A stretch of DNA of 8,736 nt from Spirochaetia bacterium (GCA_025997495.1 BNUR01000125.1:1-8736), one strand, 5' to 3'; counted from the first letter of the stretch, positions 1 through 5,557 are shown. Numbers and translations: made by a program. The notes: a model not told the origin generated them from the sequence alone.

Positions 1-1
1 G

Positions 2-247
2 ATCCATCAACTGGGGAGCAGAATTTTTAGATTTGACAAAGGAGGATTTTCAACAAGTCTTTATGATGCGATAACTGTTGGTGTTAGTAAAAATATTGAT
101 TTCTATGAAAAAAACAAGGATGTGATGCAAACAAAAATAGATACGTTGAAAAACAATTCTGATTTCAGAAAATATACTGGCTCGGCTGCTAATAGTCAGT
201 ACCGTGTTAAGAAACGGATAGAAACCGCATTAAAAATTTTTAGCTGA
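2..247 (+). CDS. C-terminal part of a DUF262-like protein (5' end outside window)
   Basis: The frame beginning at base 2 is open from the window edge to a TGA at 245-247, giving 81 residues with no start inside the window. Visible landmarks are FDKGGFSTSLYDAITVGVSK, then a charged helix-like stretch, and an ending RVKKRIETALKIFS. From memory, this resembles the C-terminus of DUF262-family proteins (the ParB-like NTPase/nuclease group that includes GmrS), where an (F/L)xRGxFxxxxxxA-type segment precedes a basic C-terminal helix. The catalytic N-terminal DUF262 domain would lie upstream and cannot be checked. The next gene encodes a HEPN protein starting 0-6 bp after this stop, so the two are almost certainly cotranscribed, an arrangement I associate with defence or restriction modules. 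The segment is very AT-rich compared with the rest of the window. The family call is tentative; the open frame itself is solid. Confidence 0.6.
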   Translation: MHQLGSRIFRFDKGGFSTSLYDAITVGVSKNIDFYEKNKDVMQTKIDTLKNNSDFRKYTGSAANSQYRVKKRIETALKIFS

Positions 248-253
248 TTGATT

Positions 254-880
254 ATGAATAACTTCATTAGTAATATTAGTGAATTGATTTTGTTCTATGA
301 AGCTGAAATATCTCAATTAAAAAAAATAGCAGTTAATGCCAAACTTGAAGCACTTGAAAGAAATCTAATCATAAAATATTCTATACCGATACTATATTCA
401 CACTGGGAGGGTTTTTTTGTAAAATCATTAGTCGAATATGTTAATTTTATTAATTCACAGTCAATTGGATTGGGGGAAGTTAAAGATGAATTATTGGCGC
501 ATTGCCTGGATGAAAAGGTGAATATAAGAAATTCAAGATATGATTTTGGAAAAATGAAACAACATGCTCTCAATATAAAATCATTTTTCCAACAATCAAG
601 GTTTTATCTAAGTACAAGAATTGACACAAAATCAAATTTGAATTATAAAAATGCCAATAATATTCTAAACAGATTATGTTTGAATAATCTGCCAGTTACA
701 AGAGAAAAAGGGTTAAGCAAATTACTAATGTATAGAAATAATATAGCACATGGAGAATGTTCGCTTCCTTCGAATTTTGACATTATTAATCAAATGTCAG
801 AGATTGTTATCAATTCTATGTATGATTTATTTATTTTAATTGAAGAAGGGATAAACAACAGGCAATTCATTAAAACATAA
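254..880 (+). CDS. HEPN-domain protein, MAE_28990/MAE_18760-like; likely RNase toxin/defence component
   Basis: This 208-residue protein is predicted to be alpha-helical and Lys/Asn/Ile-rich. Near residue 50 it has HWEGFF followed by VKSLVEYVNFIN, matching the W-E-G-F helix of MAE_28990/MAE_18760-like HEPN proteins. Near the C-terminus it has MYRNNIAHGE, with Arg161 and His166 forming the Rx4H motif that in active HEPN enzymes is the metal-independent RNase site. Family knowledge: HEPN proteins act as RNases in toxin-antitoxin, abortive-infection and restriction systems, usually as dimers. ATG at 254 is chosen; an in-frame TTG at 248 directly abuts the preceding stop and would add two residues. 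No good Shine-Dalgarno is visible, so translation may be coupled to the upstream DUF262-like gene. Very low GC suggests horizontal acquisition. The HEPN call is good; the target and biological role are inferred. Confidence 0.75.
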   Translation: MNNFISNISELILFYEAEISQLKKIAVNAKLEALERNLIIKYSIPILYSHWEGFFVKSLVEYVNFINSQSIGLGEVKDELLAHCLDEKVNIRNSRYDFGKMKQHALNIKSFFQQSRFYLSTRIDTKSNLNYKNANNILNRLCLNNLPVTREKGLSKLLMYRNNIAHGECSLPSNFDIINQMSEIVINSMYDLFILIEEGINNRQFIKT

Positions 881-881
881 T

Positions 882-1364
882 GAGCGTTGTTTGATTTTGC
901 TTTACTGTAACATAGGGCGCACAATCAATGAATGTGCCGCATGGGGGAATAAATTCATTGAAAACCTTGCCCGTGATATTAAGCACGAATTTCCCCAATC
1001 TACCGGATTTTCCGTCAGAAACCTGAAGTATATGGCAAAACTTGCCAAAACCTGGCCGGACCTTAAATTTGTGCAACGCTGCGTTGCACAAATCCCCTGG
1101 CGGCATAATATCGCCATCATGGACAAGGTGAAAGATGAAAAACAGCGGGAATGGTATGTCAAAAAAACCATAGAAAATTAATGGTCAAGGGATGTCCTTG
1201 TCCATCAAATTGAATCCGATTTGTACCGGCGGCAGGAGACGGTCAAGAAAATTAGCAATTACAAAAAACGCCTGTTAAAGCCCCAAAGCGAGCTTGCCAT
1301 TCAGGCCATGAAAGACCCGTACATTTTTGATTTTATCCCTTTCAAAGAAGGTATGCTGGAGAAG
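882..1364 (+). pseudogene. Remnant of a DUF1016/YhcG-type nuclease gene, N-terminal domain only, with in-frame TAA
   Basis: Reading frame 3 encodes LILLYCNIGRTI, then GFSVRNLKYM, AQIPWRHNIAIMDKVKD and REWYVKKTIEN. These are the hallmarks of the DUF1016 N-terminal domain (YhcG family, whose C-terminal domain is a PDDEXK nuclease). A TAA at 1179-1181 interrupts the frame exactly where the family has a conserved Gly in the sequence I-E-N-G-W-S-R. The same frame then continues with WSRDVLVHQIESDLYRRQ and on to QSELAIQAMKDPYIFDFIPF, still family-like. Similarity ends near 1364, after GMLE; the remaining codons to a TGA at 1458-1460 are low-complexity repeat sequence. There is no plausible start: homology begins right behind the HEPN stop at about 882, with no ATG, and TTG 891 as the only candidate. 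The nuclease domain is absent. I read it as a decayed fragment, truncated at both ends and carrying a nonsense mutation. Family members often accompany restriction-modification loci. Confidence 0.8.
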
Positions 1365-1567
1365 AATAATCAACCACAACCTCAGACCAATCAGACCTAT
1401 GGTCTGCGGTCTGCGGGTTCCGGAACACATCGAACCTTCGGTTCGCGGACACGAAGGTGAAGAAAAGAGAAGGAAGAGGAGGGCTTGTGATCTTTTTCTC
1501 TTCCCTTCGTGTTCCTTTGTGGTAAATTCTTCTCTTATGCGTTTATCCTGTTCGCGTCCTATGTGGT
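1365..1567. repeat. Intergenic stretch packed with inverted and degenerate repeats
   Basis: There is no credible gene here. The stretch holds several nested inverted repeats. CAGACC occurs at 1383-1388 and 1392-1397, and its complement GGTCTG at 1401-1406 and 1408-1413. A perfect palindrome GTTCCGGAAC lies at 1417-1426. CGAACC-TTC-GGTTCG forms a 6-bp stem at 1431-1445. ACACGAAGG at 1449-1457 pairs with CCTTCGTGT at 1504-1512, and the arms continue imperfectly through purine-rich (1458-1481) and pyrimidine-rich (1491-1503) tracts. A related unit, TTCGTGTTCCTTTGTGGT (1507-1524), recurs degenerately as TTCGCGTCCTATGTGGT (1551-1567). The stretch separates the DUF1016 remnant from the convergent minus-strand cluster. 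It may terminate transcription from one or both sides, or be a decayed interspersed repeat. The repeats are directly visible; function is not. Confidence 0.7.
1449..1512. terminator. Candidate terminator hairpin for the minus-strand operon (possibly bidirectional)
   Basis: The arms are 1449-1457 (ACACGAAGG) and 1504-1512 (CCTTCGTGT), a perfect 9-bp pairing that extends inward with mismatches and a bulge through GAAGA-rich and TCTTC-rich tracts. It lies 56 bp beyond the adenosyltransferase stop codon, the first strong structure downstream of that operon. Neither strand shows the clean T-run of a classical intrinsic terminator, so this is inferred from position and stem length only. It could instead be a repeat-element remnant. 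Confidence 0.35.
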
Positions 1568-2059
1568 TTATTCTCCTTCTTCCGCCCTGGCAAGCATAAA
1601 GAGCAGGTCTGACAGGCGGTTTATATACCGGAGCAGCCGGGGTGGCGCCGGTTCCTGCCGGTGCAGGGTATGCAGCCGCCGTTCCGCCCGTCGGCATACG
1701 GTTCGGGCAATGTCCAGTTTCGCAGAGGCCGGGTTTGCGCCGGGGATGATGAAGCCCCGCATGGGATGCCGCTCCTCAAGCTCGCGGATCAGGGCGGTGA
1801 GCCGTTCCGGGTCAATGCCGCCGTCGTCCTTAGCATCGGGGGCATCCAGCAGTACCGGCACACGAAAGAGATCCCGCTGCACCGAATCGATAACCGTTTT
1901 GGTAGATTCCCGGAGTGCGGCGGCCTTGGCGTCCCCTAAAAATGAGTTAAGTTCGTCAAGGACGCCGATAAATTCAATCTGCGGATGATCCTTGGGGACA
2001 GAGGTTCCGGAAAAGATTTCCGTGCTGCCCTCGTCACCGTGACCGGTGGAAATACTCAT
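1568..2059 (-). CDS. PduO-type ATP:cob(I)alamin adenosyltransferase
   Basis: This 163-residue cytosolic enzyme should transfer the 5'-deoxyadenosyl group of ATP to cob(I)alamin, making adenosylcobalamin for B12-dependent mutases, dehydratases or reductases. Family signatures run in order: the N-terminal ATP loop TGHGDEGST (residues 5-13), VLDELNSFLG (33-42), FIIPGANP (103-110), the hallmark ARTVCRRAERRL (118-129) and YINRLSDLLFMLAR (145-158). Length is slightly short of the usual 180-190, mostly through a trimmed C-terminus. One oddity: the position after the first Thr, usually Lys or Arg in this family's T(K/R)xGD loop, is Gly. The ATG at 2059 has GAGG about 8 bases upstream, and that site overlaps the TGA of the alanyl-tRNA editing gene, so the two are translationally coupled. 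It is the last gene of the minus-strand cluster. The family call is firm; corrinoid preference cannot be read from sequence. Confidence 0.9.
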   Translation of the reverse strand: MSISTGHGDEGSTEIFSGTSVPKDHPQIEFIGVLDELNSFLGDAKAAALRESTKTVIDSVQRDLFRVPVLLDAPDAKDDGGIDPERLTALIRELEERHPMRGFIIPGANPASAKLDIARTVCRRAERRLHTLHRQEPAPPRLLRYINRLSDLLFMLARAEEGE

Positions 2060-2068
2060 GTTGCCGCC

Positions 2069-3286
2069 TCATCGTGTTTGGGGGATAGATTTGAGAAAGG
2101 CGGCCAGATCTTCCGCCGTGGAAAACCGGCCCTGAAAAAAGGATGGCCCCCCGCCCCCCTTCCCGCTATGCTTTTCCATGGGCTCCTTTAGCAAGGGCCG
2201 GATGTCCACGGACTTAACCGCGCATAGCCCGGCAAACTTCAAATCCCGTTGGGAGGCAAGAACCAGCACCGCCGCGCACAAGCCCTGGGCGGCCCGGCCT
2301 ATGCGCAGAACCTCCTCCATATCCGCATCGGCAAAACACTCCGTCAGCACCCTTCCCTCCCCGGCAGCGCTTGTGTCCAACAGCCCCGCCTCCCGGAGCA
2401 GCGCTTCAGCCCTGCGAAGGGCGGCATCCTCTTCCAGGGCCTTCAGCTTCCGTTCCAGTTGGGTGGCCTTTTCCATCAGGACGGAAACCCCCGCGCCGGT
2501 TTCCGCAACCGGAACACTGAGGGCCCGGGAAACGGTTTCGGCGTTACGCCGCAGGACCCTGCTATCCCGCAGTACCCGCCGCCCGGCGATAAAGCTGACC
2601 CTGGTCATGCCCTTGTACTTTTCCGCCCCCAGGATACGGAGCATCCCGATTTCACCGGTAGTAGCCGCATGGGTTCCACAGCAGGGCGAAAAATCATTCC
2701 CCTGAATCTCCACCACCCGGATCACCTCCTCCCCCTTTGGGGGAACCTTCCGCAGGGGAAAATCCTCAACCCGTTCCGGGGGGCAGAGGTGGATGATCAC
2801 CGGATGATTCTCCTCTATGGCGTCCGCCACCGCGTCTTCTACCGCGGTCAAGGTTTCTGTGGTCAATTCCCTGGTATCCACATCAATGGTACATGGGTGG
2901 GCCGTATCATCCCCCAGGTGCATGGAAACCGTGGGCGCCCCGGCCATCCGGAGTATGGTTCCCGAAAGGAGGTGCTGGGCAGTGTGGTGTACCGTAAAAT
3001 CCCGCCGCCTCCCCCGATCAAGGATCAGTTCCGCCGGACCGGTTTTCAATTTTTGTCCGTCCACACCGGCCATTATATGGAAGATTTCACCATCTTTTTC
3101 CTGCACGTCCAGCACCGGCACACCGTTGATGGTACCCCGGTCACCGCCCTGGCCGCCTCCCTCGGGGTAGAAAACCGTGGCGTCCAGGATCAGCGCAGCC
3201 ATATCGTTATAAGGACGGATTTCCAGAATGTTTGCGATAAAGGGAACGGTGGAAGGGGGATCGTAATAGGCTTTTCGGGTTTCCAT
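2069..3286 (-). CDS. alaX: AlaX-type alanyl-tRNA editing protein with C-terminal DHHA1 domain
   Basis: This 405-residue stand-alone relative of the alanyl-tRNA synthetase editing domain should hydrolyse Ser- or Gly-tRNA(Ala) in trans. The N-terminal barrel carries FYPEGGGQGGDRG (39-51), a conserved AlaRS/AlaX motif. The editing core has both zinc motifs: HTAQH (His101, His105) and CCGTH (Cys202, His206), followed by TGEIG. A long charged helical segment (about 267-300) leads to a DHHA1 domain with its glycine-rich GKGGGGPSFFQGR (375-387). The length and DHHA1 tail match the long AlaX-L class; no aminoacylation domain is present. The ATG at 3286 is preceded by AGGAG at 6-bp spacing. It lies 45 bp downstream of the pseudouridine synthase gene and 9 bp upstream of the adenosyltransferase, all on the minus strand, suggesting an operon. 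All expected metal ligands are present, so it is probably active. Confidence 0.92.
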   Translation of the reverse strand: METRKAYYDPPSTVPFIANILEIRPYNDMAALILDATVFYPEGGGQGGDRGTINGVPVLDVQEKDGEIFHIMAGVDGQKLKTGPAELILDRGRRRDFTVHHTAQHLLSGTILRMAGAPTVSMHLGDDTAHPCTIDVDTRELTTETLTAVEDAVADAIEENHPVIIHLCPPERVEDFPLRKVPPKGEEVIRVVEIQGNDFSPCCGTHAATTGEIGMLRILGAEKYKGMTRVSFIAGRRVLRDSRVLRRNAETVSRALSVPVAETGAGVSVLMEKATQLERKLKALEEDAALRRAEALLREAGLLDTSAAGEGRVLTECFADADMEEVLRIGRAAQGLCAAVLVLASQRDLKFAGLCAVKSVDIRPLLKEPMEKHSGKGGGGPSFFQGRFSTAEDLAAFLKSIPQTR

Positions 3287-3305
3287 GGGGGGCTCCTGTT
3301 GCTGT

Positions 3306-3335
3306 TACTTTTTACCGGAATAGGGTAAATGTCAA
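3306..3335 (-). promoter_or_regulatory. Possible internal promoter and small hairpin upstream of alaX
   Basis: On the minus strand a perfect TTGACA (3335-3330) overlaps the stop codon of the pseudouridine synthase gene. A -10-like TAAAAA lies at 3314-3309, but the 15-bp spacing is short. Between them TTTACC (3311-3316 on the plus strand) and GGTAAA (3324-3329) form a 6-bp inverted repeat with a 7-base loop, which could be a weak attenuator or operator. This would let alaX and the adenosyltransferase be transcribed separately from the upstream gene. The -10 match is mediocre, so confidence is low. Confidence 0.3.
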
Positions 3336-3997
3336 GCGCAAAACCCCGCCGGCGGCTTCACTTCAAACGTCAAAACCCGCCCGTCATGGGGATGATGAAA
3401 CACAATGCGTTCCGCATGAAGGCAGAGCCGCTTTAGGGGATCGAGCCGTGCCCCGTATTTTCTGTCCCCCGCCACGGGGTGGCCCAGATGGGCAAGGTGG
3501 GCCCGTATCTGGTTGCGACGGCCTGTTTCCAGTTCCAGGGAAAGCAGGGAAAGACGGCCGTTTGTCTTGAGGAGCTTCCAGTGGGTTACCGCCCGCTGCC
3601 CACCGGCCACGACAAGCACCCTTCCCCCGCGATCCTCCCCCAGGGACGCATCGATGGTTCCTGCCATTTCGGCCAATTCCCCCTCTACCAGGGCCAGGTA
3701 GCGCCGTTCCAGTACCGCCTCATCCCAGTGCTCCATAAGTTTCCGTTTAACCGCATCGGACTTGGCAAAGAGCATGACCCCGGAGGTTTCCCGATCCAGG
3801 CGATGTACTACCGCGGGCCGGCGTTTCTCACCCTTTTTGCGGAGGTATTCCGAAAGTATCCGGTAGGCGGTTTTTTCCCGCTCGGCCCCTGCGGCAATGG
3901 ACAAGAGCCCCGCCGGTTTATCGACAACCATAAGATCCCGGTCTTCGTAGAGGAGGAGCAAGCCCCGGGGCAGACGGCGGGGATAGGCGGAACCCAT
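3332..3997 (-). CDS. RluA-family RNA pseudouridine synthase
   Basis: This 221-residue cytosolic enzyme isomerises uridine to pseudouridine in rRNA or tRNA. It shows the RluA/RsuA-superfamily catalytic block HRLDRETSG at residues 65-73, with Asp68 the expected nucleophile. The VVDKPAGL segment (24-31) and GRRNQIRAHLAHLGHPVAGD (159-178) also fit the family. The protein starts directly with the catalytic domain and has no S4 RNA-binding domain, like the short RluA/RluE/YqcB-like members; the modified position cannot be predicted. The ATG at 3997 has only a poorly placed AGGA. Its start codon abuts or overlaps the earliest possible start of the divergent dehydrogenase, so both promoters must lie in or next to each other's 5' coding ends. 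It is the first gene of the minus-strand cluster continuing into alaX. Confidence 0.9.
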   Translation of the reverse strand: MGSAYPRRLPRGLLLLYEDRDLMVVDKPAGLLSIAAGAEREKTAYRILSEYLRKKGEKRRPAVVHRLDRETSGVMLFAKSDAVKRKLMEHWDEAVLERRYLALVEGELAEMAGTIDASLGEDRGGRVLVVAGGQRAVTHWKLLKTNGRLSLLSLELETGRRNQIRAHLAHLGHPVAGDRKYGARLDPLKRLCLHAERIVFHHPHDGRVLTFEVKPPAGFCA

Positions 3998-4003
3998 GTT
4001 CCT

Positions 4004-4013
4004 ATCATATACT
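4004..4013. promoter_or_regulatory. Possible overlapping divergent -10 elements
   Basis: A TATACT (4008-4013, plus strand) lies 24 bases before the preferred dehydrogenase ATG. A TATGAT (4009-4004, minus strand) lies just ahead of the pseudouridine synthase start. Both resemble sigma-70 -10 hexamers and overlap each other, in the only space between two divergent genes. No convincing -35 is visible for either, so these are suggestions based on position and hexamer match. Confidence 0.25.
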
Positions 4014-4037
4014 ATGACCGATGAGCAAAACCATACT

Positions 4038-5141
4038 ATGACAAACTATATCGACATCCCCTATCCCGAACTGCGGGATTTTTGTAACAGCCTGTTCCCC
4101 AGTTACGGTTTTAACGCCAATGAAAGCAAAGCCATTACGGAGATATTGTTACGCGCCGACTTATACGGCATAGAATCCCATGGCATTCAGCGGCTGGTCC
4201 GGTATGACGAGGAGATACGTTCCGGGATGGTTACCGTGGGGGCACAACCGGAGATCCTTCACGAAACGCCGGTCTCCGCGTGTCTGGACGGGCATAAGGC
4301 CATGGGGCAGCTTACGGGAATCCGGGCCATGAAACTGGCCGTCGAAAAGGCGGGCCGTACCGGTATCGGCATGGTTACGGTGCGGAACTCCAACCACTAC
4401 GGCATCGCGGGGTATTATACGGCTATGGCTCTGGAGGCAGACCTTATCGGCATCACCATGACCAATACCGAGGCTATCTGTGTGCCCACCAACGGGAAAC
4501 GGGCCATGCTGGGGACAAACCCCATCGCCTTTGCCATGCCGGCGGAGCCCATCCCCTTTTCCTTTGACGCCGCTACCACCATGGTAACCCGGGGGACTAT
4601 GGAGGTGTTCCACAAAAACGGCCATCCCATACCGGATACCTGGGCGGTAGATTCGGAGGGGCGGCCAACTACCGACGCCGGGGAAGTGATCCGAAATATC
4701 ATCGGGAAATTGGGGGGGGGGATCGCACCGCTGGGGGGAAGCGCGGAAATCTCCGGGGGACACAAGGGTTACGGGCTGGCCGCCATGGTGGACATCTGTA
4801 CGGGGATTCTTTCCGGGGGGCTCACCTCGAATCACATTAATAGTACGCCCGGGGAGGCTGAGGACGCAGTAGGTCCTGGAATTTGCCACTGCTTTGCCGC
4901 TATAGATTACGGCATTTTCGGCAATAAACGGGACTTGAAGGAGGCGCTGTCGGCCTTCCTGGGGGAATTGCGCGCCTGCCCCAGGGCGGACGGCAAGGGC
5001 CGGATCTATACCCATGGCGAAAAGGCGCTGGAAACCATGGCGGCCCGGATAGGGGGAACTATCCCGGTCAACGAAAAAACCCTGGGGGAAATGCAGGCCA
5101 TAGCTTCCCGGCAAGGTGTCCGGCCGCCCAACTTTTACTAA
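4038..5141 (+). CDS. Ldh2-family malate/L-lactate-type dehydrogenase, NAD(P)-dependent
   Basis: This 367-residue oxidoreductase of the malate/L-lactate dehydrogenase family (Ldh_2: AllD, YlbC, DpkA relatives) is structurally unrelated to classical LDH/MDH. From the ATG at 4038, visible motifs are GIESHGI (with the conserved His48), NSNHYG (117-122), LGTNPIAF (158-165), IPDTWAVDSEGRPTTD and GGHKGYGLA (240-248). Members reduce 2-oxoacids or imines such as oxaloacetate, pyruvate or 2-oxoglutarate derivatives; the substrate cannot be assigned here. In-frame ATGs also exist at 3996 and 4014. I prefer 4038 because family proteins begin close to the YxDIxYxxL stretch and because 3996 overlaps the divergent gene's start. 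No strong Shine-Dalgarno is visible. The 4014 and 4038 starts share a 10-bp direct repeat. A G10 tract at 4712-4721 encodes three glycines, and any one-base slip would truncate the protein. It appears monocistronic. Confidence 0.88.
   Translation: MTNYIDIPYPELRDFCNSLFPSYGFNANESKAITEILLRADLYGIESHGIQRLVRYDEEIRSGMVTVGAQPEILHETPVSACLDGHKAMGQLTGIRAMKLAVEKAGRTGIGMVTVRNSNHYGIAGYYTAMALEADLIGITMTNTEAICVPTNGKRAMLGTNPIAFAMPAEPIPFSFDAATTMVTRGTMEVFHKNGHPIPDTWAVDSEGRPTTDAGEVIRNIIGKLGGGIAPLGGSAEISGGHKGYGLAAMVDICTGILSGGLTSNHINSTPGEAEDAVGPGICHCFAAIDYGIFGNKRDLKEALSAFLGELRACPRADGKGRIYTHGEKALETMAARIGGTIPVNEKTLGEMQAIASRQGVRPPNFY
4712..4721 (+). repeat. G10 homopolymer within the dehydrogenase coding sequence
   Basis: Ten consecutive G residues encode part of Leu-Gly-Gly-Gly. 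By hand translation, gaining one G brings a TAA into frame at 4838-4840, and losing one brings in a TAG at 4870-4872. Either removes about 90-100 C-terminal residues, including the GHKGYGLA motif. Tracts of this length are typical slippage sites, though sequencing miscounts are also common at them. Confidence 0.85.
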
Positions 5142-5145
5142 TTTT

Positions 5146-5159
5146 GTGCGTTTACGCAC
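5146..5159. promoter_or_regulatory. Palindrome GTGCGT-TT-ACGCAC abutting the HTH gene promoter; possible operator
   Basis: A perfect 14-bp inverted repeat (6-bp arms, 2-base centre) ends one base before the TTGTCT -35 hexamer of the following regulator gene. Its symmetry and position suit an autoregulatory operator for an XRE-type dimer. It also begins 5 bp after the dehydrogenase stop, so a short termination hairpin is the alternative; the T-run after it is poor, which favours the operator reading. Confidence 0.45.
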
Positions 5160-5189
5160 TTGTCTAACCTGGGAAGTTTATGCTAGATT
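5160..5189 (+). promoter_or_regulatory. Promoter of the HTH regulator: TTGTCT, 18 bp, TGC-TAGATT
   Basis: The -35 candidate TTGTCT (5160-5165) is followed after 18 bp by TAGATT (5184-5189), preceded by TGC at 5181-5183, an extended -10 arrangement. Initiation would be expected near 5196, only a few bases before the ATG at 5199, giving a leaderless or nearly leaderless transcript. This fits the lack of a convincing Shine-Dalgarno (only AGAG close to the start). Confidence 0.5.
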
Positions 5190-5198
5190 TAGAGAATA

Positions 5199-5552
5199 AT
5201 GAAAAGCACTATCGAAACAACCGTTAATCGGCGTATTAAAAAGATTCGGGAAGCGTTGGGTCTCTCCCAGATGAAATTCTCCAAGGTTATATCCCTTTCC
5301 AGCGGGTACCTTGCGGGGGTGGAAGTGGAGAAACGGAAGGTTAATGACCGGATCGTCAAGCTGATCTGCGCTTCCTTTTCGGTCAACGAAAAATGGCTCC
5401 GAAATGGCGAAGGTGAAATGTTCAGCCTGGATCCCGAGAAGGAATTTACCAAACTGGTAGCCCTTTATAAGGAACTCAATCCCAATTATCAGGAGTATGT
5501 TCTAAAGCAGATCGATCTCCTTCTTGATATGCAGGATAAAAAAACCAGCTGA
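5199..5552 (+). CDS. XRE-family HTH transcriptional regulator (P22 C2/phage-repressor-like)
   Basis: This is a 117-residue DNA-binding protein. Residues 12-66 form a Cro/C1-type helix-turn-helix: RIKKIREALGLSQMKFSKVI, then the recognition-helix region SSGYLAGVEVEKR, ending with VNEKWLRNGEGEMF, a signature typical of phage-repressor-like XRE proteins. After it comes a short helical tail (80-117) rich in Leu, Lys and Tyr that may mediate dimerisation; there is no peptidase or sensor domain. The gene has its own promoter and an adjacent palindrome, suggesting autoregulation. Its stop lies 5 bp from the stop of the convergent histidine kinase, so transcripts from either gene probably read into the other. 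Whether it regulates the dehydrogenase, the kinase-transporter pair or a distant target is not shown by sequence. Confidence 0.85.
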   Translation: MKSTIETTVNRRIKKIREALGLSQMKFSKVISLSSGYLAGVEVEKRKVNDRIVKLICASFSVNEKWLRNGEGEMFSLDPEKEFTKLVALYKELNPNYQEYVLKQIDLLLDMQDKKTS

Positions 5553-5557
5553 TCTGT

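Noticed and set aside
1179..1181. Possible recoding (selenocysteine or readthrough) at the in-frame stop of the DUF1016 fragment
   Set aside because: The stop is TAA rather than TGA, the family has Gly at that site, and the gene is truncated at both ends, so decay is the simpler reading.
1383..1569. CRISPR array or phage attachment site
   Set aside because: The repeats are short, degenerate and inverted with no regular spacers; no integrase, cas or tRNA gene is nearby.
1275..1697. A 140-codon minus-strand frame and overlapping plus-strand frames across the repeat-rich intergenic stretch
   Set aside because: They run through inverted repeats and into the adenosyltransferase gene in the wrong frame, with no family resemblance.
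2249..3328. A 359-codon open frame on the plus strand opposite alaX
   Set aside because: Antisense shadow of a well-conserved gene in GC-rich DNA; composition is Pro/Gly/Arg/His-rich with no recognisable domain.
4161..5159. A 332-codon minus-strand open frame opposite the dehydrogenase
   Set aside because: The opposite strand has clear Ldh2-family motifs throughout; this frame shows none and ends in repetitive Gly/Pro/His composition.
5146..5159. Intrinsic terminator of the dehydrogenase gene
   Set aside because: Stem is only 5-6 bp with a tiny loop and no T-run; position against a -35 element fits an operator better, though termination is not excluded.
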